Positions 1-6,365 of a stretch of 9,448 bases of DNA are shown piece by piece. The stretch comes from Marinosulfonomonas sp. PRT-SC04 (GTDB lineage: Bacteria; Pseudomonadota; Alphaproteobacteria; Rhodobacterales; Rhodobacteraceae). The notes under the pieces are model-generated. The model was not told where the DNA came from. It saw nothing but the letters and a program-made list of their open reading frames with translations, and ran no database searches. The stretch covers positions 1 through 9,448 of the forward strand of contig JPUR01000127.1 in the NCBI GenBank assembly GCA_001321835.1, read 5' to 3'. The translations under genes and the position numbers were made by a program. How positions within the stretch are numbered: the stretch's first letter is position 1; each line of letters begins with the position of its first letter.

Positions 1-36
1 CGCCTGCTCAAGTGATGAAAAACTCTGCTGTTTCAA
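1..36 (-). CDS. Transposase N-terminus, partial (IS5 family-like)
   Basis: Only 12 codons are inside the window, starting with TTG at 36 and reading MKQQSFSSLEQA before running off the left edge. IS5-family transposases often begin with a similar MKQ-x-[ST]-F stretch ahead of the DDE catalytic domain, none of which is visible here. The minus-strand leader contains GAGGA about seven bases before the TTG, a suitable ribosome binding site. The frame sits just inside the terminal repeat, as expected for an IS transposase. Whether the gene is intact cannot be judged. Confidence 0.5.
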   Translation of the reverse strand, partial: MKQQSFSSLEQA

Positions 37-64
37 GGCCAAATCCTCTGTAATTCCTGCCAGA

Positions 65-94
65 ATTATAGCACAGAAATCTGGGCGTTGTTCA
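65..94 (-). promoter_or_regulatory. Candidate transposase promoter
   Basis: The minus strand has a perfect TATAAT at 70-65, preceded after 18 bases by TGAACA (94-89), a 4/6 match to the -35 consensus. The -35 hexamer lies inside the terminal repeat, which is common for insertion sequences. It would drive the leftward transposase frame that starts at 36. Confidence 0.45.
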
Positions 95-102
95 GAGGTT
101 CC

Positions 103-106
103 CTAA
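103..106. repeat. Probable IS target site duplication (CTAA), one copy
   Basis: CTAA directly abuts the outermost GG of the terminal repeat and matches the YTAR target preference of the IS5 group. A second CTAA follows at 107-110 and belongs to the flanking DNA. The partner copy at the other IS end is not in the window. Confidence 0.4.
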
Positions 107-220
107 CTAAAGCAGCGGCAGGGCGGTTACAGCCAGCAGCAAGAATGCAAGAGCTTCGATAAGTGGCGCTGGCAGGCCAAGGCGTTTAGGCCGGTCTTGT
201 GGGATGGTCAGGTCGATCAT
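107..220 (-). CDS. Possible small membrane peptide (37 aa)
   Basis: An ATG at 220 opens a 37-codon frame ending in TAG at 107-109, one base outside the IS target site. The first 18 residues are polar and proline-rich (MIDLTIPQDRPKRLGLPA). The remaining 19 (about residues 19-37, with AFLLLAVTALPLL) form one hydrophobic segment that could span the membrane, with arginine and lysine just before it suggesting an N-in orientation. An in-frame stop three codons upstream (230-232) closes the frame, so it is not the tail of a longer protein. No good Shine-Dalgarno sequence is visible. I do not recognise the family. It may be a real small protein, or a chance frame between the IS and the HAD gene terminator. 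Confidence 0.3.
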   Translation of the reverse strand: MIDLTIPQDRPKRLGLPAPLIEALAFLLLAVTALPLL

Positions 221-283
221 ACGAATACGCTAACTTATGAATGTTAACGGGAACAGAATATAATTTTTATGTTCTGGAAATAA

Positions 284-317
284 ACTGTTTCCCAGCTGGA
301 TATTGAAGGGCTGGGAG
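284..317 (-). terminator. Candidate terminator of the acnA-HAD operon
   Basis: On the minus strand, 18 bases past the HAD stop, TCCCAGC and GCTGGGA form a 7-bp stem (316-310 with 296-290) around a 13-base loop, followed by AACAGTTTATTT. The stem is convincing but the loop is long and the T-run is broken, so termination may be weak. Confidence 0.4.
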
Positions 318-334
318 ATGAAGCGGTCGATCAG

Positions 335-988
335 TCATGTGATCAGGCCGATTGATTTAGCCCCCGCCAGCAGGGTTGGTGCAATGGCATGTCCAAGGTC
401 CAACATTTTTTCAGCGGGCGGATTGATGTCGGGGATTTGTGCGGTGCAGGCGCCTGATGCGATCGCGGCCATCGTGCCGGGATCACTGTCTTCAAACGCT
501 GCACAGTCGTGTGGGTGAAGCCCAAGGCTGGCGGCGGCGGCATGATAGATTTCGGGATCTGGTTTTGCGCATTCCACCTGATCGCCGCCAGTAATACTCT
601 GAAAATAGTGTAAAATACCTGCCATCTCTAGATGCTTTTGCGCCGTCATATTGTCGGTCGAGGTCGCAACCGCGCAGGGCAATCCCATGCTGCGAAGTCG
701 CTCTAGAAGCTCAATCACGTCGGCTTTGAGCGGGATGCCGCGTGCATGGCTGGCTTTGATTCGCGCCTGCCAATGTCGGTGGAAAACGGCGATAGGAACT
801 TGCTCGTTTAGCGCCGTTTCGATGATCCCCTCGCAGGCGTCGGCGCGTAAACCGATCAGCCGTGTGGCGACATTGGACATGTTTTCAAGCTTAAGGTCTG
901 CGGTTGTTTGGTTGAAACAAGCAACGACCTGCCGCTCGGTGTCGAGCAGCAGGCCGTCCATATCAAACATCACAGCTTTAAAGGGCAA
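335..988 (-). CDS. HAD-superfamily hydrolase (beta-phosphoglucomutase-like phosphatase)
   Basis: This 217-residue protein carries all four HAD motifs. Motif I is FDMDGLLLDT with nucleophile D9 and acid/base D11. Motif II is T109-S110 in VATSTDN. Motif III is K142 in ECAKPDPEIY. Motif IV is E166-D167 in AFEDSDPG. The helical cap inserted after motif I (about residues 17-85) and the KPxP motif place it with small-molecule phosphatases and phosphomutases of the beta-phosphoglucomutase/GPH-like group. The substrate cannot be told from sequence. It should be cytoplasmic and Mg2+-dependent. The start is unusual: TTG at 988, three bases after the acnA stop, gives the canonical N-terminus MPFKAVMFDMDG. 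ATG at 970 would begin two residues before motif I, which is tight but possible. Expression is probably coupled to acnA. Confidence 0.9.
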   Translation of the reverse strand: MPFKAVMFDMDGLLLDTERQVVACFNQTTADLKLENMSNVATRLIGLRADACEGIIETALNEQVPIAVFHRHWQARIKASHARGIPLKADVIELLERLRSMGLPCAVATSTDNMTAQKHLEMAGILHYFQSITGGDQVECAKPDPEIYHAAAASLGLHPHDCAAFEDSDPGTMAAIASGACTAQIPDINPPAEKMLDLGHAIAPTLLAGAKSIGLIT

Positions 989-991
989 AAC

Positions 992-3679
992 CTAGCTTTT
1001 GGCCAGATTGCGCAGCACGTAATGCAGCACGCCACCATGCTCGATGTATTCAATCTCGATTTCAGTATCGATGCGACACTTGAGCGAGATTTCCTTGCTG
1101 GTGCCATCCGCATAGGTGATCACGGCGGGCATTTCAGACAGCGGCACGATGTCGCCCTCAAGCCCACTGATCGAGACGGTTTCAGTGCCCTTCAGGCCCA
1201 GTGTTTTACGGGTGTCACCACCGGTGAATTCAAACGGGATCACCCCCATGCCAACCAGATTGGAGCGGTGAATACGCTCAAAGCTTTCGGCAATCACAGC
1301 CTTGACGCCCAGCAGTGCTGTGCCTTTGGCGGCCCAATCGCGCGAGGAGCCAGCGCCGTATTGCTCGCCTGCAAAGATCACCAGCGGGGTGCCCGCTTCT
1401 TGGTAGGCCATCGCGGCCTCAAAGATTGAGGTTTGTTTGCCGTCTGGCCCAATGGTGTAGCCGCCTTCAACGCCGTCCAGCATTTCGTTTTTAACACGGA
1501 TGTTGGCAAAGGTGCCGCGCATCATGATCTCGTGGTTGCCACGACGTGAGCCATAAGAGTTGAACTCGCGCACCGGCACTTGACGATCAATCAGGTACTG
1601 ACCGGCAGGCGTATCTTCGGCGAAACCACCGGCAGGGCTGATGTGGTCGGTGGTGACCATGTCGCCAAGAATGGCCAGAACTTTGGCATCTTTCACATTG
1701 GAAATGGTGCCGGGTTTGGCGGACATATTTTGGAAATATGGTGGGTTCTGGATGTAGGTCGAGTTTGCGGGCCAGTCATAGGTCTGGCTGTCGGTGGTCT
1801 CGACCGCTTGCCATTTTTCGTCACCGGTAAACACATCGGCGTATTTACTGATAAACGCCTCGCGGGTCACGGTGCGATCAACGGTCTCAGCCACTTCTTT
1901 TGTGGTGGGCCAGAGGTCTTTCATGTAGACATCATTGCCGTCACGGTCTTGGCCGATCGGGTCTTTGGTGACGTCGATATCCATGGTGCCGGCCAAGGCG
2001 TAAATCACCACCAAGGGCGGCGAGGCCAGATAGTTGGCGCGAACATCTGGGCTGATGCGGCCCTCAAAGTTGCGGTTGCCCGACAACACAGCGGTGGCGA
2101 CCAGATCGCCCTCGTTGATGGCATCGGTGATTTCGCTCTGCAATGGGCCCGAGTTGCCGATACAGGTCGCACAGCCATAGCCCACAAGATTAAAGCCGAT
2201 GGTGTCGAGATGGATTTGCAAATCGGCCGCTTCAAGATATTCGGAAACCACTTGCGAGCCAGGCGCCAGCGAGGTTTTTACCCAAGGTTTGCGGGTCATG
2301 CCGAGGGCGGCGGCTTTTTTGGCCACGAGGCCCGCGCCGATCATCACATAGGGGTTCGAGGTGTTGGTGCAAGAGGTGATCGAGGCGATCACAACTTTAC
2401 CGCTTTCCATGGTGTAATCTTCGCCTTTTACCGGGATTTTTTTGTCCATCGGCCGCTTGAAGGTCTGCTCCATCTCGTTGCGGAACGCCGATTTGGCCTC
2501 GGTCAGCGGCACGTAATCTTGTGGGCGCTTAGGGCCGGAAATCGCGGGAACAATGGTGCTCATATCGAGGCTGAGGGTGTCGGTGTAGATGGGGTTATAA
2601 TCCGCATCACGCCAGAAACCGTTGGCTTTGGCGTAAGCCTCGACCAGTGCAATCCGGTCTTCATCACGGCCTGAAATCCGCAGGTAGCGCAGGGTTTCAT
2701 CATCAATCGGGAAGAAGCCACAGGTGGCGCCATATTCCGGTGCCATATTGGCGATGGTGGCCCGATCCGCCAGCGGCAAGCGGTTCAAACCGTCGCCGTA
2801 GAATTCAACGAATTTGCCAACAACGCCCTGTTCGCGCAGCAGTGCAACCACTTTCAAAACCAGATCGGTGGCGGTGGTGCCTTCCACCATTTCGCCGGTC
2901 AGCTCAAAACCCACAACCTCGGGGATCAGCATCGACAGCGGCTGGCCCAGCATCGCGGCTTCGGCCTCAATGCCACCAACACCCCAGCCCAGAACGGCCA
3001 AGCCGTTGACCATAGTGGTGTGGCTGTCGGTGCCAACCAAAGTGTCAGGATAGGCGACCTCATTGCCGTTTTGATCCTTGTCCGTCCAAACGGTTTGCGA
3101 CAGATATTCCAGATTGACCTGATGGCAAATGCCAGTGCCTGGCGGTACAACGCGGAAATTGTTAAAGGCGTTTTGGCCCCATTTCAGGAAGGTGTAACGC
3201 TCAAGGTTGCGCTCATATTCACGCTCGACATTCATCGCAAACGCCCGCGGAGTGCCGAAATTATCAATCATCACCGAGTGGTCAATCACCAGATCAACCG
3301 GGTTTAGCGGATTAATTTTCTGCGGATCACCGCCAAGGCCCATCAGGCCATCGCGCATCGCTGCCAGATCAACCACGGCCGGAACGCCAGTGAAATCCTG
3401 CATCAGAACGCGGGCAGGACGGTAGGCAATCTCGCGCGGGTTTTTGCCGCCATTGGTGGCCCATTCGGCGAAGGCTTTGATGTCATCGGTGGTGACGGTT
3501 TTGCCATCCTCAAAGCGCAGCATGTTTTCCAGCACCACTTTCAAAGCGGCGGGCAGGCGCGAAAAGTCGCCCAAACCGGCGGCGGTGGCGGCGGGGATCG
3601 AATAATAATCAACGCTTTGCGACCCAACGGTCAGGGTTTTGCGGGTTTTTGCACTGTCTTGTCCGACGATGATGGTCAT
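992..3679 (-). CDS. acnA: Aconitate hydratase A (aconitase)
   Basis: This 895-residue cytoplasmic TCA-cycle enzyme isomerises citrate to isocitrate through cis-aconitate with a [4Fe-4S] cluster. Cluster ligands are C437 (in SITSCTNTSNP), C503 and C506 (in GYGCATCIGNSG), nearly the same positions as in E. coli AcnA. Other family signatures are GTDSHTTMVNG (about 216-226), GDMVTTDHISPAG (672-684) and, in the C-terminal swivel domain, YGAGSSRDWAAKG (774-786). The length fits the bacterial AcnA/IRP type rather than AcnB. An upstream ATG at 3691 would add four residues, but GGAG lies six bases before the ATG at 3679 and the resulting start MTIIVGQDSAKTRKTL resembles relatives, so 3679 is preferred. 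Loss of the cluster turns AcnA/IRP proteins elsewhere into RNA-binding regulators; whether that occurs here is unknown. The HAD gene follows after three bases. Confidence 0.98.
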   Translation of the reverse strand: MTIIVGQDSAKTRKTLTVGSQSVDYYSIPAATAAGLGDFSRLPAALKVVLENMLRFEDGKTVTTDDIKAFAEWATNGGKNPREIAYRPARVLMQDFTGVPAVVDLAAMRDGLMGLGGDPQKINPLNPVDLVIDHSVMIDNFGTPRAFAMNVEREYERNLERYTFLKWGQNAFNNFRVVPPGTGICHQVNLEYLSQTVWTDKDQNGNEVAYPDTLVGTDSHTTMVNGLAVLGWGVGGIEAEAAMLGQPLSMLIPEVVGFELTGEMVEGTTATDLVLKVVALLREQGVVGKFVEFYGDGLNRLPLADRATIANMAPEYGATCGFFPIDDETLRYLRISGRDEDRIALVEAYAKANGFWRDADYNPIYTDTLSLDMSTIVPAISGPKRPQDYVPLTEAKSAFRNEMEQTFKRPMDKKIPVKGEDYTMESGKVVIASITSCTNTSNPYVMIGAGLVAKKAAALGMTRKPWVKTSLAPGSQVVSEYLEAADLQIHLDTIGFNLVGYGCATCIGNSGPLQSEITDAINEGDLVATAVLSGNRNFEGRISPDVRANYLASPPLVVIYALAGTMDIDVTKDPIGQDRDGNDVYMKDLWPTTKEVAETVDRTVTREAFISKYADVFTGDEKWQAVETTDSQTYDWPANSTYIQNPPYFQNMSAKPGTISNVKDAKVLAILGDMVTTDHISPAGGFAEDTPAGQYLIDRQVPVREFNSYGSRRGNHEIMMRGTFANIRVKNEMLDGVEGGYTIGPDGKQTSIFEAAMAYQEAGTPLVIFAGEQYGAGSSRDWAAKGTALLGVKAVIAESFERIHRSNLVGMGVIPFEFTGGDTRKTLGLKGTETVSISGLEGDIVPLSEMPAVITYADGTSKEISLKCRIDTEIEIEYIEHGGVLHYVLRNLAKS

Positions 3680-3685
3680 GGCTGG

Positions 3686-3689
3686 CTCC
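3686..3689 (-). promoter_or_regulatory. acnA ribosome binding site deciding the start
   Basis: GGAG on the minus strand is followed by six bases and the ATG at 3679. It overlaps codons 2-3 of the alternative ATG at 3691, which itself has only a pyrimidine-rich leader without a Shine-Dalgarno match. This supports the shorter 895-residue aconitase. Confidence 0.7.
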
Positions 3690-3846
3690 ATAATGGCTAA
3701 CGGGAGAGAGGGGCAGGTGCCCTTTCAATAGCGCTTTTGACCTATTCTAAGGTGGCAATCAAGAGGGTACGGCGCATCTGTATACCATTGCACACAATTA
3801 AATATCGCAGGGATGTTACCGATTTGGCCAGAATTCTCGCAAAACC

Positions 3847-3865
3847 TTGATTGGCTATTGATTGG
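3847..3865 (+). repeat. Direct repeat TTGATTGG x2 in the divergent promoter region
   Basis: Two exact copies (3847-3854 and 3858-3865) start 11 bp apart, about one turn of the helix, about 50 bp upstream of the DUF1223 start codon. The spacing would place both on the same face of the DNA, as for a regulator dimer binding direct repeats. No known consensus is matched with confidence. Confidence 0.4.
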
Positions 3866-3913
3866 GCGCTGGCATAGGTCATTGTAAAGCATGAGCAATA
3901 AGAGAGCGATCAA

Positions 3914-4624
3914 ATGCGGAAAATTACAGTTTTAACAACCGGGGTATGGATGGCGCTGGGGCTGGCGACGGCTGGGCTGGCGACGGCACAATCAGGGCCG
4001 GTTGTGGTCGAACTTTATACCTCGCAGGGCTGCTCCAGCTGTCCACCCGCCGATGCGTTCCTCGGCAAATTGGCACAGCGTGGCGATGTGATCGCGCTGT
4101 CGCTGCATGTGGATTACTGGGATTACATCGGTTGGAAAGACATCTTTGCCTCGCCTAAATTCACTGCGCGCCAGCACGCATACGCCCGCGCCGCCGGTAA
4201 ACGCATGGTCTATACGCCGCAAATGGTGGTGGCGGGACAAGATTTGGTGGTTGGCACCAAATTTGCCGATGTTGGCCGTTTGATTAAGGCCCATCAGGCG
4301 GTCCCTGCGCGCGTCGATCTTTCGATTGTGCGCACGGGGGCCAAGCTTCAGATTAGCGTAAAACCACTGGCCAAAGGGCTGGGCGACATGGTGGTGCAGA
4401 TGGTGCGGTTCAAGGGCGGCCAATCTGTACAGATCAAACGTGGCGAAAATGCGGGGCGCGACCTTGTTTATCATAATGTGGTGACAGAATGGAGCGTTCT
4501 AAAAACGTGGGACGGCACATCGCCACTGGTGTTTTCAGCCCAGATATCTGGTGATGATGAATGTGTGATTATCGTGCAGGCCGCCGGTCACGGTGCCGTG
4601 TTGGCAGCGGCACGGGTGCGCTGA
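3914..4624 (+). CDS. Exported DUF1223 family protein (thioredoxin-like)
   Basis: The 236-residue protein begins with a signal peptide (MRKI, then a hydrophobic stretch to about residue 25) and a likely signal peptidase I site after ATA at 25, before Q26. A thioredoxin-like region follows: VELYTSQGCSSCPPAD carries C40-x-x-C43, then HVDYWDYIGWKD and a YTPQMVVAG segment at about 100-108 in the usual place of the cis-proline. This pattern is that of DUF1223 (PF06764), secreted proteins of proteobacteria whose biochemical role is not established. The CxxC suggests periplasmic thiol-disulfide chemistry, but that is inference. The C-terminal half (about 130-236) is a beta-rich extension typical of the family. 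AGAGAG lies eight bases before the ATG. The gene is divergent from acnA. Its signal peptide contains a tandem GLATA duplication. Confidence 0.92.
   Translation: MRKITVLTTGVWMALGLATAGLATAQSGPVVVELYTSQGCSSCPPADAFLGKLAQRGDVIALSLHVDYWDYIGWKDIFASPKFTARQHAYARAAGKRMVYTPQMVVAGQDLVVGTKFADVGRLIKAHQAVPARVDLSIVRTGAKLQISVKPLAKGLGDMVVQMVRFKGGQSVQIKRGENAGRDLVYHNVVTEWSVLKTWDGTSPLVFSAQISGDDECVIIVQAAGHGAVLAAARVR
3959..3988 (+). repeat. 15-bp in-frame tandem duplication inside the signal peptide
   Basis: GGGCTGGCGACGGCT at 3959-3973 is followed at once by a copy (3974-3988) differing only in the last, synonymous base. It encodes GLATA-GLATA at residues 16-25 and so doubles the AxA-type cleavage motif. Confidence 0.9.
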
Positions 4625-4677
4625 CGCTTGGGTTTTCGTGGCCAATTGGCGTAGATTTTTGCATCCAACATATCGGG

Positions 4678-4929
4678 CTATTTTTGCGTTGCGTCCCTAA
4701 GTTTCTTGATGTGACGTCGAGGCCGGACAAGTTCTTTCATCTGGCTTTTCAAGATGTTACCGCGTATTTCCGGATTGACGAATGCGCCCAATTGCCACTC
4801 TATTACCCCCGCAATTACCACGGAAATAAGCTGTGGTGTGCATATGCCCGATGGCATCATGGTTCTGACGCGGGCATTGACCGCCTCAAGCCGCTGCCCC
4901 AGCTCAGCCAATGAATAGGCGTCGGTCTC
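4678..4929 (-). pseudogene. Possible gene remnant (minus strand)
   Basis: The frame is open from the codon after TAA (4930-4932) to TAG at 4678. From a TTG at 4911 it would give 77 residues; no ATG occurs until the internal MM pair at residues 18-19, and no ribosome binding site is visible. The first part reads ETDAYSLAELGQRLEAVNAR, an amphipathic helix-like sequence, and the codon usage there resembles real genes. Later codons (ATA, GTA, AGA) are less typical. I do not recognise a family. Upstream on the same strand another protein-like frame (5116-4970) stops at 4967-4969. The simplest reading is a frameshifted remnant, but chance open frames cannot be excluded. Confidence 0.25.
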
Positions 4930-5125
4930 TTATATTTTGGTTCACAGAGATCACTCAGCGCCGTAATTAAGACATGGTTTCAAAGGCTTCTGTGCCTATA
5001 TTTTCAACAGCGCGCCGCAATCTATCAGCTTGCCCTTGCTTGAACACAACACCATCGACGCGTTTCCTCTGAAGGGGGAAACCGTGATCTTCGGGCGATT
5101 GCGCTCGGTGTGCCTTCTAGGATCA

Positions 5126-5156
5126 GGCTTACGACCACTAGGACGCAGTGGAAGCC
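5126..5156 (-). repeat. Nested hairpin downstream of fliG
   Basis: On the minus strand, GGCTT pairs with AAGCC and, inside it, CCACT with AGTGG around a 7-base loop, with a 4-base bulge on one side. It begins 16 bases past the fliG stop. There is no T-run after it, so a rho-independent terminator is doubtful. It may act as a 3' end stabiliser or be coincidental. Confidence 0.3.
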
Positions 5157-5172
5157 CAGACTCTCACGACCT

Positions 5173-6255
5173 TTATGCCTCCTCCTCGTCTTCTTCTGCG
5201 GCGACAAAGAACACCTCGCCTGCTGCTTCCAGCTCGCGGATTTGGGCGACAACCGCGCTCATGGCTTCTTCTCCATCAGCCTCTTTGACCTTGCCCAACT
5301 CCTTCATTTCTTCGCGGATACCTTCGGCCATACGTTTCGAAATATTTTCTAGAATGAATTCGGTCGATTCCGTATAGTCGCCTGCAGACGCAGCTGCCAA
5401 GGCTGTTACCAACACGGCTTGATCAACCCCACGGGTGATTTTAGGCACATCTCGCGGGGAAATCCTGGCTGGAATGTTGGCAAAGGTAAAGATCGCTTTG
5501 CGCACCAGATTGGCGAACTCCTTATCGTCTTCCTCTAGGCCAGCCAGCACGTCGTCGCGAACTTTTGCTTGCGAAAAGTTCAAAATGGCGCCGACCCGTT
5601 CAATGGGCCCTTCATCAAAGGCCATCACGGGTACATTATCAAGTTGAGCTGCCAGAGATTGGCCGATCCGGTGCACCGCATCTGGTGTCACGCTACTGGT
5701 TTGTGAGACGGCATAGGTGATGCGTCGGGCGCGCGGACCGGGCAACATCCCTAATAACTCAGCGGCCTTTGAAACGTTCAACTTCGACAGCATCACGGCG
5801 GCCACCTCGATGCTTTCGTCTTGTAACACCGGCAACAGGCGCTCGGCTTCCATGTTCATAACCTGCTCCCACGGATCCCCCGCGCGCTTGACCCCGCCTT
5901 CGCGGCGCATTCGTTCAACCATTTTGGGGTCGATTGAGCCATCGAGCGTGTTCAACGCCCCCTCTAAGCCGCCGATAAATGAAAGGCCAATGCTGTCCAA
6001 CTCGGAGATGAATTCACTCACCACCGCATCGACAGTTTCATGGGTAACGCTGCGCATTGCGCCCATCTGTATGGTGAGTTCTTGTTGCATATCCTCGGGC
6101 ATTTTCATCAAAGACAGCTCGCCCCCCTCGGCCAACAACAGCCGTACAATAATCGCGGCTTTTTGCTGCCGGCTGATTGTGGAGGGCATGGTTGTGCTCG
6201 GAAAGCCGATGTCGGCCTTAGGTAGTGTTGGCAGGGCTAGGGTCACGTGGTGCAT
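5173..6255 (-). CDS. fliG: Flagellar motor switch protein FliG (divergent, alphaproteobacterial type)
   Basis: FliG sits in the C ring at the base of the flagellum, binding FliF, FliM and the stator MotA to generate torque. The N-terminal domain starts around ISRQQKAAIIVRLLLAEG (27-44). The middle domain contains LLPVLQDESIEVAAVMLSKL, where canonical FliG has the EHPQ motif; here the aligned residues are ESIE (147-150). The C-terminal torque domain includes RKAIFTFANIPARISPRDVP and the family pattern ILENISKRMAEGIREEMKEL. The protein ends in an acidic tail, EEDEEEA. The start is uncertain: ATG at 6255 gives 360 residues, TTG at 6276 gives 367, and ATG at 6189 (MPSTISRQQ) gives 338; none has a well-spaced Shine-Dalgarno. 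I chose 6255 because relatives carry a short leader before the N-domain. No other flagellar gene is in the window. Confidence 0.88.
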   Translation of the reverse strand: MHHVTLALPTLPKADIGFPSTTMPSTISRQQKAAIIVRLLLAEGGELSLMKMPEDMQQELTIQMGAMRSVTHETVDAVVSEFISELDSIGLSFIGGLEGALNTLDGSIDPKMVERMRREGGVKRAGDPWEQVMNMEAERLLPVLQDESIEVAAVMLSKLNVSKAAELLGMLPGPRARRITYAVSQTSSVTPDAVHRIGQSLAAQLDNVPVMAFDEGPIERVGAILNFSQAKVRDDVLAGLEEDDKEFANLVRKAIFTFANIPARISPRDVPKITRGVDQAVLVTALAAASAGDYTESTEFILENISKRMAEGIREEMKELGKVKEADGEEAMSAVVAQIRELEAAGEVFFVAAEEDEEEA

Positions 6256-6321
6256 CTCCGGTCCGGTTTGCACCAAATTGGCAGATATCTATTAATGGAT
6301 CCCTTAGAATCACGCTAAAAA

Positions 6322-6336
6322 GGTAATAATTTTACC
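6322..6336. repeat. Inverted repeat GGTAA-N5-TTACC upstream of fliG
   Basis: The 15-bp element has perfect 5-bp arms and an AT spacer, 67 bp upstream of the preferred fliG start. It could be an operator or part of the fliG leader RNA. No regulator can be named from sequence. Confidence 0.3.
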
Positions 6337-6365
6337 CATTTTTGCGCCCGCTTCAGTAATCACGG

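Larger units (their letters stand above)
1..102 (-). mobile_element. End of an IS5-family-like insertion sequence
   Basis: Read on the minus strand, a terminal repeat begins at 102 with GGAACCTCTGAACAAC and leads through a promoter-like stretch into the start of a leftward reading frame (36 to the window edge). The layout of terminal repeat, short leader with a good -10 box and then a transposase start is typical of an IS end. The tetramer CTAA at 103-106 fits the YTAR target duplication known for the IS5 group, and the repeat starts with GG as in that group. The other end, and therefore the second copy of the duplication, lies outside the window. Assignment to IS5 rests on the repeat, the target tetramer and 12 residues only. 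Confidence 0.6.
3680..3913. promoter_or_regulatory. Divergent control region between acnA and the DUF1223 gene
   Basis: These 234 bp must hold both promoters. On the minus strand, TAGAAT lies at 3750-3745 in an AT-rich patch and could be an acnA -10 box, but no -35 is recognisable at normal spacing. On the plus strand, TTGATTGG occurs at 3847-3854 and again at 3858-3865, 11 bases apart. A near-match in inverted orientation (GCAATCAA) lies at 3755-3762. AGAGAG at 3901-3906 is the likely ribosome binding site of the DUF1223 gene. A 62-codon frame on the minus strand starting with TTG at 3913 has no protein-like character and was not called. Confidence 0.5.
4625..5172. other. 548-bp intergenic stretch with no confident gene
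   Basis: The stretch separates the convergent DUF1223 and fliG genes. No RNA gene or strong terminator is apparent. GCCAATTGGC at 4641-4650 is a perfect palindrome but cannot form a useful hairpin. On the minus strand, two open frames look protein-like: 5116-4970 (ending ADRLRRAVENIGTEAFETMS) and 4929-4681 (with AYSLAELGQRLEAVNARVRT). They lie in different frames with no proper starts between them, which suggests a decayed gene rather than a working one. A nested hairpin lies at 5126-5156. Confidence 0.5.

Noticed and set aside
908..1429. Plus-strand open frame across the acnA-HAD junction
   Set aside because: Antisense shadow of acnA and HAD with no family resemblance or ribosome binding site.
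1580..2674. Long plus-strand open frame of 364 codons opposite acnA
   Set aside because: It is antisense to a full-length aconitase whose motifs are all intact, and its His/Gly/Arg-rich sequence is a typical shadow of GC-rich coding DNA.
3847..3865. FNR/FnrL box suggested by TTGAT half-sites
   Set aside because: No half-site has an ATCAA partner at the required four-base spacing; the copies are direct, not inverted.
3725..3913. Minus-strand frame of 62 codons in the acnA-DUF1223 gap
   Set aside because: It starts with TTG, lacks a ribosome binding site, has poor codon character and fills a region that must contain both divergent promoters.
3992..4474. Minus-strand frame of 160 codons
   Set aside because: Antisense shadow of the DUF1223 gene, rich in His and Arg, without domain features.
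4641..4660. Terminator for the DUF1223 gene at the GCCAATTGGC palindrome with a following T-run
   Set aside because: A gapless palindrome leaves at most three base pairs around a four-base loop, and the T-run is separated from it, so it is too weak.
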